Of a stretch of 64,000 nt of DNA, positions 11,616 to 25,472 are shown piece by piece. The translations under genes and the position numbers were made by a program. The notes under the pieces were generated by a model. The model did not search any database and was not told where the DNA came from. It saw nothing but the letters and a program-made list of their open reading frames with translations. The stretch covers positions 14,012,001 to 14,076,000 of the forward strand of contig CAVNZM010000003.1 in assembly GCA_963693365.1 (NCBI GenBank). The letters run 5' to 3'. The stretch is from Amoebidium appalachense (Eukaryota > Ichthyosporea). Position 1 is the first letter of the stretch; each line of letters starts with the position of its first letter.

Positions 11616-12466
11616 ATTATTCGGCCTAATTCAGAAGCCCCCTTTAAAGCTTGAGGGCGCAGAGAACACGGGACCAGTAGAATATGGTCACTAAATTTTA
11701 TTATAGCCCTCTCCAAGTGCCTATTAAAACTACATGTGCTATTTATGGTTACAGACATGCTATGGTGGTGATATTTTGAGCTGGAACATAAATTAGTCAC
11801 TTCTACTGGCTACGGTGTCACAAAGTTAACTTGCGCGTGAATAAGACTTTAACAGTTCTGGGTGACTAGAGTTACTGTGGAAGCAGTTGAGTTTGGCAGG
11901 CAAAATGAGCACAAAACCATAAATTCCTCGATTGAATTTTATCAAATCTCACTCCGACACCACTATGACACTGTATCAAACACCGGGTGGTAATCTGTAG
12001 CATATGTAGGAAGCAAGGGGTGCCACATTGTCAAGAAATTAAGGGTTAAACCACGTGGATTTTCAGAATAGCATATACAAACAACTCTGAATTGATCATG
12101 TAAACTTTGATGCAAACATATTAAATCAACCGGAAGGCCAATGGATAGATCGACATAATTCTCGTTGGCAAGGGAGACCGAAATCATGGTGCAAAGGCGT
12201 GTCAAGATCCGGGTCAGTTCGAGTCGGGTCAAAACTCGGGTTCGGTTATACAACAGGCAGGGAAATCACATGGGAATTTCTCAGGCCCAGCCAGCAATGC
12301 ACGGTCTCCGAGCCACAACTTGCTGCGCAATTCTGAATAAATATTCCAGCGGATAGAAAAAGCTAGAAAACACTCGAGATGAACGGAAAGTTAAACAGCG
12401 TCCTGATTCGATACTGAAGCTCGGGGTGACGGGCCGGGTCGTTTCCAATCGAATCGGGTCGGGCCG

Positions 12467-12940
12467 TCAGTTCTTCTGTGGCTCGGCCTTTGCACCGAAG
12501 ATGAGGGCGAGGGCGGCATGAAGGTCCTTGTCGATGGGTGCCTTCTTGATGATCTCCTTGGGCACCTCCTGACGGCACATGGGGCAGATTCTGTAAAATG
12601 TAAAAGGGGTTTATTAGTTCGTTTGAATTTATGGGGAGAGGAGGGCCACCGGGGAGGGGCGGGGGATGGCGGGATGAGTGGGTGGGTGGGGGGAGGGGGG
12701 GGGAAGGGGGGGGGGGGGGGGGGGGGAGCAGTGACGGGTGTGCCGCAGGGGGGAGGGGAGGACAGATGAAGAGAAAGACTTGGTGTGTGTGTGCATGTGT
12801 GTGTGTGTGTGGAAGGTGACGAAAAGGTCGTCCACTGGTTGAAAGGAAAGAAAGAACATGATAAAGATGGGCTTTATACTTATTGTGTGTGTGTGTGTGT
12901 GTGTGGTGGTGGTGGTGGTGGTGGTGGTGGTGGTGGTGGT

Positions 12941-12980
<40 letters not shown>

Positions 12981-13599
12981 AAACATACGTAGCGGACTTC
13001 ATGCCGCGCTGGAAGCAGTCACGGCACATGTTGTGGCTGCAGGGCAGGGTCATTGCTGCCCGGCACAAGTCCATGCAAATCGTGCACTGGAACTTGTCTT
13101 CGATCTTCTGCAGCGTCTGTTGGCATAAAAACATAAATGGTTAGCGGAATTGCGGTGGAAATTCTATAGGCAACGGAAAAATACGGTGTAAGTGGATTCG
13201 GTGGATGGTTTGATGGTATAAAGAAAGAAGAGGTATATGCTCTGTGAAGAAGTTTTCGTTGTATAAAAAAGACACAAGAAATAAAGTGAATTTCCTGCTT
13301 TTTTTTTGTGTTTTATAATTGTAGATTTCCATGGTATAAAGGCATTTGTCACTAGTGTGTACAGCCAAGCCTTTTGATGGTACAAAGACGTACATTATAA
13401 GTGCATCCCGGTGAAATCTTTCACAGATAAAGACGTCTAGAGATAAGGGTGGTTGCAGTGAAAAATTCATGGTGCATCCTCGCTGTGAATCTGCCGGGAT
13501 GGCATTTTTGACCATATTTAGGCATCGGTTGGTGGATCAAGTGATGACTGCCCTTCTCCCCCCTCCCCACCTTCGTCATCCCCTCCCAACACGCACACG

Positions 13600-13649
<50 letters not shown>

Positions 13650-14304
13650 CACACACACACACAAACAAAAAGAAAAAGAAAGAAAGAAAATAAATCCAGG
13701 TTGTATATCCTTCTGATTTCATCACCTTTTCGCTCTTCCGAATTTCCCATGTTCATTGCTCTTCAAAGCAAATCCTCAAACAAAAACTTTTAATAAACCT
13801 GAGTGTTCCCCATTTATGTGCATGTGCATGTAGGTGTTTTTTCTTCCCGCATACAGCCAGTTCATTAGCATCTTCTCAATCTAAAAAAGAAAAAGGGCTG
13901 GTGGGGAATCAAGAGATGGGAGTGGTTCTGTTGGGTGAGGGGGACGGGGGGTCTTCGTGGTCTTCCTTTTTTTCCTTCTTCTCTTTCTCTCTCTCCCCCC
14001 CCCCCCCCCCCCCACCTCTCTCTCTCTCTCTCCCCCCCCCCCCCTCTCTTTCCCCTCCATTCCTTTTTTCTTTTCTCCCCCTTTTTTTTATTGGACGAGA
14101 GGGGGGGGGGGGGTTCTTACATCGCGATCATGCTCAAGGGGGACTTGATCGCTGCGGCCCGACAGAACATCATCCCACTTATCCCTGTTTAGTTGTTATT
14201 TTGGTAGTTAGTTTTTATTTTATTAGTGGTGTGTGTTTGTGTGTATGAATGTGTGTGAGGTTGGGAGGGAAGGAAGGGGGGGGCATGAAGTGACCAGTGG
14301 CCCA

Positions 14305-14338
<34 letters not shown>

Positions 14339-14482
14339 CACACACCCACCACCACCACCACCACCACAACACACAATTTTTGGTGGACTCGCAGAACAGA
14401 TGGGGGATTAACTGAAGCCTCAAGGGGTAGAAAGGTAGGTGGTGGTGTGGTAACGCGGAAGTGTCAGTGTCTGTAGCGCCGG

Positions 14483-14537
<55 letters not shown>

Positions 14538-14598
14538 CGTCTCCCCCTACATACCCCCCTCCGCCCCCTCTCCCCACCCTCTCTCTCCGATTTCCTTG

Positions 14599-14647
<49 letters not shown>

Positions 14648-14936
14648 ACAAACGCCCTGGATTTGTATGTTATACGTGTGGTTTGATCTGGGGAATTGTT
14701 GGGGGGAGAGGGGTAAGAATGCTTTATACAGTACGAAGCACACATTCGTAACGGACACCATAATGCAGAGTGCCAACCACACAAAGAGTATGCATACTCA
14801 GCAAAGCCCATCCTCGGGGGAGGGGGGAGGGGGGGGGTGTAACTACTTGTTTGCTTTGTCCTTTGCGATGGCAGCGAGCATTTCTTTGCTTCGAGTCTCA
14901 TCGAGTTTGAGCTTCTTGGTGCCTGTGCTGGCAGCC

Positions 14937-14967
<31 letters not shown>

Positions 14968-15160
14968 GGGGCGGGGTTGAGGACAAAGGGGTCAATATGG
15001 CACGCGGCAAAAGGAAACGATAAAGAACAGTCTCACAGATACATGAGCCATTTGCTCTTTCTCGACCACCCGATTTCTTGCGTAACCCTTTACATAATGG
15101 TGGGGAATATCTTCTACTCACATCCCCTAAGGCGGTGGTGGTGTGTGTGTGTGTGTGCGT

Positions 15161-15239
<79 letters not shown>

Positions 15240-15384
15240 GGTCAAGTGTGTGAAGGAGGGAAAGATTTCGGGGGGGGAGAAGCAAAAACATATTCGTCTG
15301 CAGCCAAATCGCCCAAGTTCTTCAGCTGTGTGTGTGAGTCTGTGTGCATCTCCCTTTCACTCTCTCTCACTCTCACTCTCTCAC

Positions 15385-15466
<82 letters not shown>

Positions 15467-16115
15467 TGTGAACGAGTGAGTGAACGAGTGTGTGTGCTTG
15501 TGCATGCATCGTACATAATATATCAATCAGTGTAAACCACACATACACATTACCTCCGCAACCAAATCGCCAAAGTGTTTAGGCCACGCCACCAGATTCT
15601 CCTTTCCCTTCTTCGTCCAAGGTGCAGGCTCAGGGTCATCTCTCTTCAGTTTGTAGCGGTAAACAATAAACCCGCTGTTGCCCTTTTGAGGCCCCCACTC
15701 TACCACCTTGTAAAGACCATCATAGCGGAAGCTGGAAGGAGGAGGGAGGGAGGGGAAGGGGGGGGGGGGGGGGGGAGATGGGGGGGAAGGGGAGGAGGAG
15801 GAGGAGGAAGGGGGTGGGGAGGGGGGGGGGGGGGAAGGGGAGGGGGAGAGGGGAGAGGGGAGAGAGGGGGGGGGGGGGGGGGGGGGGTTAGAATGTGTTA
15901 CAGAGTACGAAGCAGATGGCATTTACGAAGCACCACGCAATGCGTATTATGCTTTGCACACAAAGGAGAGGAGGGGGGGGGGGGGGGGGGGGGGGGATGG
16001 GGGAGGGAGGACGGTGTTGTGCTGATGTCAAATGTGGGTGTGTAGCGCAAGGTTGGAATAGATGCATCTGGATGTGGAGGTGATTGAGTGTGAAGGAGGT
16101 GATTGAGTGTGAAGG

Positions 16116-16179
<64 letters not shown>

Positions 16180-17480
16180 AGGGAGGGAAGGGGGGGGAGG
16201 GGATGTTGATTGGGTTGTGGTTGCTCACGAGGGTATAAAAGCACAAAACGCAAACAGGCCGTGAGGGAGGGGGGACCTTCAATATGATGTGTTCTATATG
16301 GCAATGCCTTTCAATGCGGAACTTTAAATAACTGGGAAAAATGCAACGCATGATCGTTAACGGTCTCAACACTAAATCATAAAATAAGATTTTAACATTA
16401 GAACGTACCACTGCTTCCACTCGGCACAGTTCGGATGGTCGTTGATGCTGGGCGCATAGTCGCCATGGTTTGTCTTGGCCAGTTTGGAGCAACGGATCAC
16501 TCTGATTGGCTGGCCCTTCTTCCAATCCTTTTTGTTGTGGCAGTTGGCCAAAGCAAGATTGCTGCGTGATTTTATAAATTAAATATTAGTTTGGTTTAAA
16601 TTGCATAGGTGATTGGGGAGAAATGCTTGAGAATGAGGCTCTCCCAGTGGAAAGGTGGGGGAAACAAAGCAGAGTGAGTGTGTGGGTGCGGTTGATGGTG
16701 AAGATTGCTGCGTGATTTTATAAATTAAACATTAGTTTAGTTTAAATTGCACAGGTCATTGGGGAGAAATGGATGAGAATGAGGCTCTCCCAGTGGAAAG
16801 GTAGGGGAAACAAAGCAGTGTGAGTGTGTGGGTGCGGTTGATGGTGCTGATGCTGGTGTGCATGTGAGTGAGTAAGTGGTTGGGTGAGTGAGTGAGTGTG
16901 TGAGTGAGTGAGGGAGTGAGTGAGTGAGTGTGTGAGTGTGTGTGTGTGTGAGTGTGTGTGGGTATTTTTTTGGGGGGGAAAGGGGCATACGTGGATTTGA
17001 GCTCCTGGTCTTTGCTCTGTTCGGCAGACCTCTTGTTACCGGACAGATCACGTCCTCCGGCCCCTGTAATTGAGAAAAATGTTAAATTTCGAAACCAGAA
17101 TCCGGTAAAAGCACCAAAAAAAACATGCATCGCTAAGGCCCAAAGTATCACACCATACTTCAAGAGGTCTTTCATAGGCAGGCTCCAATCGAATACGGGC
17201 TGAAATCGATCTAACATGATGTTCTAGCGATTGTTCGGTTGAATAATGAGGAGAAAGGAAGAAAAGATAGCAACCCTGCCAAGCATATGTGTTGTCTTCT
17301 GGCAAAATACTGTTTTATAAACAGTAAATAATGGCACTCTAAAATTCCATTGCCATACATGCAAAAAGCAAAAAAGGTGTGCCCACACAACAGAGACAAG
17401 CACACACGCACAGAGGCACACAACCACACCCACACACCCACACACACTGCACACACACACATTCAAATACAAATCCACCA

Positions 17481-17556
<76 letters not shown>

Positions 17557-17924
17557 ACCCGTGTACCAGAACCAATCACCCTCGTCTTGATCATCGTCGT
17601 AACCACCTGCACATGTTTTCCATGTAAGTCGACTTGTAGGAAATTACACCACATCGAACACTATCTCTCTATATTAGGAATGTACACCACCATGGTTACC
17701 TGTCAACTAAGAAAACACACAGCCTTTCTTTATGTATACACAACACATATCTACGTATTACCCCATTTCTAAAATTATTGAAAAATTCCACCACCACTCT
17801 ACGTGTTCACACTAAATATGCAAGTATTCATCCCGCCGTAGAAGCATTTACCACACCCTGTCAATTACTTTGCCCCACCTCCATATAATCAGTGGGAATA
17901 TGTGTGGAACGGGGCGGGGGGGAA

Positions 17925-17959
<35 letters not shown>

Positions 17960-18056
17960 GGGAGGAGGAGGGGGCCAACCTGATAGGACAATGGAGAGGC
18001 ATCCGGTTTTGGGAGTGCCGTACATGCCGGCCACCTGTGTGTGTGTGTGTGTGCGG

Positions 18057-18099
<43 letters not shown>

Positions 18100-18609
18100 C
18101 GGGCGGACATGCACATGCACATGCACGTGGGTGTGTGTGTGTGTGTGTATCACAGTAGACGTAGATGAGACGGTCAGAAGGACAAAAAAAAAGAATGGGG
18201 AGATACCACCAAAGCCTACAGGAAAACAAAGTATGCCATCTTGCAGTCTGGAAAGAAGTATAATATTTCACTAGAACATAACTTATTCTATTATATTATA
18301 TATCACTAGAACATAACTTATTATAATATAACACTAGAACATAACTTATTATATTACAACTAGAGCACCCTGTCCCACTTTCTCACTCTATGCACTATAA
18401 CAATAGTCGTGTTCTGTGTTGTTGCACGGCGCCAAGAGAGAGAGAGAGGAAAGGGGGGGGGGGGGGGGGGGGGGAGGGGGGGTAAGCTGACATCTTGGAA
18501 AAAACACAAAGATAGGATAGCACAAAGACCAAATCAACACAACACTACAATAGTCCATACGTTGGCACTTGAACAGAGCCTATAATTGAGGGGGCAGGAG
18601 GAAGGAGGA

Positions 18610-18644
<35 letters not shown>

Positions 18645-18815
18645 AGGGAGGATAGAGGGGAGGAGAGGCATGGGGAGGGGATGGCGGGAGAGGGGAGGGG
18701 AGGGGGAGGGCGAGCAGGGGGGGAGGGGGGGGGGGGGGGGGGGGGGAGAGAGAGATGGGGAGGGGGGAAGTATAACGTACGATGGGGAAGGGGGAGCAGG
18801 GGGGAGGGGAGATTT

Positions 18816-18846
<31 letters not shown>

Positions 18847-19392
18847 AACGTACGATTGGAGGGTGGACGCCATCCTCCGAGCAGTTAACACGGTAGGGCC
18901 AGAGCTGGCCCACACGTATGCCCGGCACAGGGCCAACGTGGTGATCACCAATCAGAGTGTTCGTTGTGCTCTTGCCTACACACGCCATGCCCCCTGTACG
19001 TGTGTGTGCGTGTGTACGTATGTGGGTGGGTGTGTGTTTGGGGAAAGGGTTAGGGGAGGGGGAGGAGGGAGGGGGTGGGCGTGTGGGGGGGAAGGGGGGG
19101 AAAGGGAGGGGGGGGGGGGGGGGGGGGGGGGGAGGGGGGTTAATGTGTTGATGGGTGTGTGTGCGTGGTTGGGTGGGCCTCCTGCTTGTAGTTACTCGGG
19201 GAGGGGGGAGGGGGGGGGGGGGGGGGGGGGGGGAGGGGGGGGGGAGGGGGGGAGGGGTTACAGTGTAAAGTGTTAGTGGTATGGCGAATCAACCACTGCT
19301 GAGAAAGAAACTAAAGCTGGTACTAACGGACATTCTTGCACTGTGGAACAATCTAGAAGGAAAATGATACAGCAACAAAGGGTGATGTTGTG

Positions 19393-19477
<85 letters not shown>

Positions 19478-19620
19478 TAGGTTTGAATGCGTCATAAAGT
19501 ACGAAGTACACAAGAACAAACGGATAACACGATGCAGAATGCGAACCATACATAAAGAGTATGCATAATAAGCAGAGCCCATCCTCAGGGGGATCGTGGA
19601 TGTGTGTGTGTGTGGGGGAA

Positions 19621-19652
<32 letters not shown>

Positions 19653-20912
19653 GGGGGGGAGGGACGGGCGGACGGGTGCTTGTATGTGTGCATGTATGTG
19701 CCTGTGTGTTGGGGGGGGAGAGGAGGGGGTGGGGGGGGGAGGGGGGGGGGGGAGGGGGACGATAAGACATACAAATAATCATAACTAAGCTAGATAGAGA
19801 AATTGTCTTCTGTTGGTAGGTTCCGCGTCGTTTATGTATGTTTATAATGGCCGACCTTTTCACAATTAGAGATAATGATTCAAAACGCATAAACGACAAA
19901 CAAAGTTGTGCACAGACGCAAAAGAAATTTGATGATAAGGAGTCCAACAAAAACATTAAAAAATAATCATTTGGTGACTTCAAAATTTACACCCCCCCCC
20001 CCCCCTTCTTATCAGTCAGATCAGCGGGGTGCAATTCCTTGCTCTCAAAATTGTAGATAAATATCAAGGACAACTGTGTCAAGAAGTTCAACACAAAAAT
20101 TAAGATGCATTAAATGGGGATATAATTTTTAAAAAATACATACCGCCCCAGTGCTTATCAGTCAGATCAGCGAGCTGCAGCTTCTTCTTGCTCACAAATT
20201 GTTGACAGACACCATTGAGAAATACGCTAAAAAGTTCCCGCATGAATAATAAAAATAAGGTTAAGGGGAAATAGTATCAAAAACTACATACCACCCCAGT
20301 TCTTATCAGTCAGATCAGCAGGTTGCAGCTTCTTCTTGCTTTTCTTCTTGAGTGCCCCCTCATCAATCTTGCTCTTGTCGACATAGCACGTGGGGCAGAA
20401 CCAATCATCATCGGGCAGTGCCGTGTGATCAACATTGCCTTCACCGAACCTGGGTGATAGTAAAATTTAAAGATCCATACAATATAAGCTTTGCCCAACC
20501 TGGGCGATATTAAGATTTTAAACATCCATACAACATAGGCTTTGACTATAGCTTTGTAGGGGAGTGAATATGGAAATCGATTTAGGTTTTAACATTCACT
20601 TCACATTCTACTTCAGTCGATTTTTCTTTCTTTCTTTCTTTCTTTCTTTCTTTTTTTTTTGGGGGGGGGGGGCTTTCCGCCACTTAGTTGTCACATTGTC
20701 GCTGGTTTTGTATCATTCAGAAACACGGAGACTGAGAAACTATCTCCATCTTTTCTTTTAACGGGCATTTAAACATTCATCGTGTTGGCCTACCATTCAA
20801 ACAAGACCTTAGACTTCTATTCCTTGATTTCTCAGCATGGGAAAAAAATGGGCAGGGGAAGGGGGCGAGGGGGAGGGGAGGAAAGGAGACCCAGGGGGGG
20901 GGGGGGGGGGGG

Positions 20913-20944
<32 letters not shown>

Positions 20945-21810
20945 AATGAAGCAGAAATAAGCAAAGAACAAGAAAGCGCCATAACACATGCAAACACACA
21001 CCTGAGGCACAAAGGACATATGGGCAGGCACGGTACATCTTTACAGGGACCATCATGGGGGGGGGGGGGGGGGGGTGTCCTGTTCCTCCATGCACAAAAA
21101 AAAAAAACTGATATGAATTCCCTTGCTTGTCGTTCCACACCAATCCCCTTGACCTATTACTTTATTGTAATTCTTAAAGTTACATTTTCAATTGGGGGGG
21201 TCCAAGACTCACGTGTGCTTTTTGCCGTCCAGACAAGTGCTGTGCCAGTAGGTGGCACACTGGTCACAACCAAGCATGGCCTCCTCGTGGTCCTGAAATT
21301 TCGCATGGGGGGAGGGGGAGGGTTGGGTTAGATCATGGAAGACGAAGGGGAGATTATTACCTTCTTTTTATTTTTTGAGAGAGGGGGGAGGGGGGGGGGG
21401 GATGTATGGAACATTGGGGGGGTGGGGGGGATAGGTTTGATGAGCCGTTGTCAAGGGAGGCTTCCAAACAGAATGAATATAAGGGATGGGAGGATGTGAG
21501 CAGACATCCATTACTGCTAACGGTCTACACATGAACACACAAGCTCGCGTGTGCACATCACACGCGTACACACACAACACACATACACAAGCCTTCGGGC
21601 ATGCAGGTGTTGCATACACCAAGCATCCCTCCTCTGGTGCCTGCACACACACTGAATACGCACACATAAAACACATACATACAGAAGGGAGAGAAGCACA
21701 GGTCTATGCAGACACACACACAAACACACAAAAGCACAGGCACATGCAAGCTCACACAAACATGCAGTGATACATATAAACATACACAGACATCTACCCG
21801 CTCACACTCA

Positions 21811-21857
<47 letters not shown>

Positions 21858-21962
21858 TCTTCTCGCACACCTGGCACCCACATTCCTTGCAGGTGGAGAT
21901 GGCCGGCTGTCCACGGCACTCCTTGCATGACTGCTCGTCAGCTTCGACTGTGAGCCCAACCT

Positions 21963-22047
<85 letters not shown>

Positions 22048-22274
22048 TGCGTGTGTGTGTGCCGATGTCTGTGTATGTGTGTGTGTGCGCGCGTGCGTGT
22101 CCGCTTGTGTGCTAGTATGTTCTTGTTGCGGCAAAGTAGGGGAGAAGAGGAAGAAAGGTTAGTAAAATGAAGGTGGTTGTGTAAAGAAGGAGGCAGGAAA
22201 TTTCGTGTGGGAGTGCAATAGCCCATGGCGGGAGAAGGAGGAGGGGTCAAAGGCCGGGAGACGCGGGGAAGAGG

Positions 22275-22339
<65 letters not shown>

Positions 22340-22362
22340 TGTGTGTGTGTGTGTGTGTTTCT

Positions 22363-22395
<33 letters not shown>

Positions 22396-23132
22396 GGGGA
22401 GAGTAAGGGCGGGTTGCAGGGGAAGGGTGGGGAGGGGGGGGCAGGGTAAGCAGGGGGGGGGGGGGGGGGGGGGGGGGGATTCAAGAGCGAGAGGAGGGAG
22501 GGAGGGCGGGAGGGAAGCGAGAGAGGGGGAGAGGGAGAGAGAGAGGGGGGGGGGGGGAAGGGAGTGGGAGTGAGAAGAGAGATATAGAAGGGGAGGGGGG
22601 GGGGGAGGGGGAAGATATATATCATGGTATACGAACACGTACACAGAGGGCGAGCGACAATCACATACAGACAGAGAAAAGGGGGGGAGGGGGAGAAGGG
22701 TAGAGCACCACGCACCGTATACACCCCACTGCGCAGCGTAGGCTTAGCCTCCCCTTCCTCTCCCTCCGCCTCGGCACGTATGCGGAAAGTCAGTTTCTGC
22801 CCGTTGAGAGAGAGAACGCTCTGACCCCCTACCACCTCGAAAGGTTTTTCCTCGACCTCTTTCTTGTCTCCCTCGGTCGTGTCCATGGCGCTCTCGTCTG
22901 CTGGGCGGTATAGGAGCTTGTATACGTTCTTCATGAGGTAGCTGTAGTATGGAAGGGGGGAGGGGGGAGGGGGGAGGGGGGAGGGGGGAGGGGGAGGGGG
23001 GGGGGGGGGTTAGTAGGTGTAATCGAGTACAAGTTACACAACCATCACGAACACCACAATGCAGAGTGCAAGCCACACAAAAAGAGCATGCATAAAAAGA
23101 AGAGCCCGTCCTCCCCGAGGCGGGGAGGGAAA

Positions 23133-23172
<40 letters not shown>

Positions 23173-24011
23173 GGACCAAGAATGTGTTACTGAGTACGAA
23201 TTACACCTCAAAGGGCGGACAACACCATGCAGATTTTGCAGAACGCACCGAGAGTATCCATCGTTTTTGAAGGGGGGAGAGGAGTGGCTTTGGGGGGCAT
23301 CTTTTTTGCGGGGTTGGGTGGTGGTGGTGGTGGTGGTGGTGTGTGTGTGTGGGGGGGGGGGGGGGGGGGGGGGGGGGGAGGAACAGTGCATCCGACATGA
23401 ACGCGATGTCGGTGTATACGTATAGTGCAAGTGTTTGTTCGAGGCAGGGAGGATGCACGTGAGTGGGGGTGCCCGGGGGGGGGGGGGGGGGGGGGGAGGG
23501 GGTGAAGGAGGAGGAGGATAACAACCTCTTGATAGGGCCCTCAAAGCTGTGCTCGAATTCAACCAATAGGGAACGGTTGGCCCGTCCAATGTCCTCCTGC
23601 CGATTGGCTGGAATCAGTGCCTCAACCTCGGCAACGCTCAGCATCTCGGATTTGCCCTCCTCTCCGACACCAAATACCACTGGAAAACAGATATGTGGCG
23701 TGTTTGTTAATGGGTTAAGTTAAATGGATGGTGTGGATTGTAGTCAATGGCGGCGGAAAAGAAAATGATTGGTGGGAGGTGGTGGGGGGAGGGGGGGGGG
23801 GGGGGGGGGGTTTGCTACATAACGATTGAGGGTGAATTCAGCCAGATGAGGGGTTTTTTCTTGTCGCAGAAAGTAGACCAAAGGTGTGCTTGTGTGAGTT
23901 TGTGTTTGGTGTGCACGGAACCCCTCCACGACTCAAAAACACACAGCCGCAAAGGCACACACACAACACGAGCGAGCATACCACATAGCACACGCACATG
24001 GCTAGACCAAT

Positions 24012-24059
<48 letters not shown>

Positions 24060-24633
24060 CTCCCTTTGCACATCTCTGTCTCTAGTGCTTTGAGTCATTC
24101 AGGCTCCCCCCCTCCATCTCTCCTCTCCCCCTCTCCATATACATGTGTGTGTGTGTGCACGTGCGTTGTGAAGACTTATGGCAAGTGGAGGTGGGAAGTG
24201 GGGGGGGGGGGGGGGGGGGGGGGGGGAGGTTACCCTCGTACTTGTCCTCCTCTCCCTCGTTAGCAGCCACATATCTTCTCACCTCCCCCGGTATTTTCTT
24301 CCTCTTGTCCATGCGGTGCACACTTTGACCCACATAGCCACGGGGATCAACGGGGCCTGGTGATTGGATGATCGGGAGGAGGGCAAATTAGATTTACATC
24401 GAACATACCTCCCCCCCACACACACACGATGACACCAAACACAACCACTTCCCCTTTCCCACGCACATCCACACATCAACTAACCCCCTCCCATACGCAC
24501 ACACATCCCATTTCTCCCCTTCCCCCCACCCACCCAACCTGCCTGCCCCCCTCCCCCCCCCCCGCACACAAACATCCCTTTTCTCCCACCCACCCCCAAC
24601 CCCAACCCCCCCCACTCCCTCTCAACCCTCCTC

Positions 24634-24665
<32 letters not shown>

Positions 24666-25425
24666 GACACACACACACACACACACACACACCTGTCATT
24701 CCACCCGCATCCGCAACGTCCGCCACCAACCACGTGCGCGCCCACCGGCACTTCACCCCATCCGGGCACCCCTTCTTCGTGTTTTCTGGCTCCTCCCAGA
24801 GTGTTCTTCCCATCATCTGGAAACTTCCCCGCTGGTCGACAAAGTATGCACCGTGGCATGGGCCTTGTGGCTCCTCGGGTTTTGGCTCCTGGTGACGGTT
24901 TTAGCGTTAGTGTTGGTTATAGTGTTGGTTCTAATATAGTGTTGAATCTTGGCTTAGGTGGTGCTTTTGGTGTTAAACTTTTTGAAAGTGTTGGTTTTTA
25001 TGTTGGCTGGGTACTTGGCTGTTTTTGTGTTGGTTAGAGTGTCGGTTTTAGTGTTAGAGTGGTTCTAGCAACATTGGTTTTAGTGTCAGTGTTGGTTTTG
25101 ACGGTGGTTTTTAAGTGTTGGTTACTGTTGGTGTTTGTCTTCATGTTGGTTGCAGTGCTGGTATGGGCTTTAGTATTAACTAGCTTTAGAGTTGGTGTAA
25201 GTGTTGGCTTCAGATTTCTAATTCTGGATAAGTTTTCTTTTGGGTGTGGCATGCGGGTGTCGATATAAGTTACTTATGTATCTCAACCGTAACCCAAAAC
25301 AATAATGGTTGTTGCTCATTTGCTATTCGACCAGAAGAAAAACGTTGCTTTGGAGCAGGTGAGGTGCCAAAAAAACACGCACATTCTTATACATACACAC
25401 ATGTGTGGTTGCGCACATAAACACC

Positions 25426-25472
<47 letters not shown>

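Larger units (their letters stand above)
8467..12466. other. Intergenic region between the small ORF and UHRF1 3' end
   Basis: No coding exon is supported. It holds the 489-bp tandem duplication, several G and C runs (for example around 9807-9831, 10157-10186 and 10413-10446), the GCGGAGGGGT motif cluster, a degenerate roughly 320-bp tandem repeat, and stretches of plain unique sequence (11640-12180). Motifs of the type GGGTCGGGTC recur at 11047, 11378 and 12455. Confidence 0.75.

Noticed and set aside
13854-13880. A small extra UHRF1 exon (acceptor TTTTTTAG, donor GTATGC) before the RING exon
   Set aside because: Its length would shift the frame into the RING exon, whereas direct joining of 14121 to 13116 keeps phase 0.
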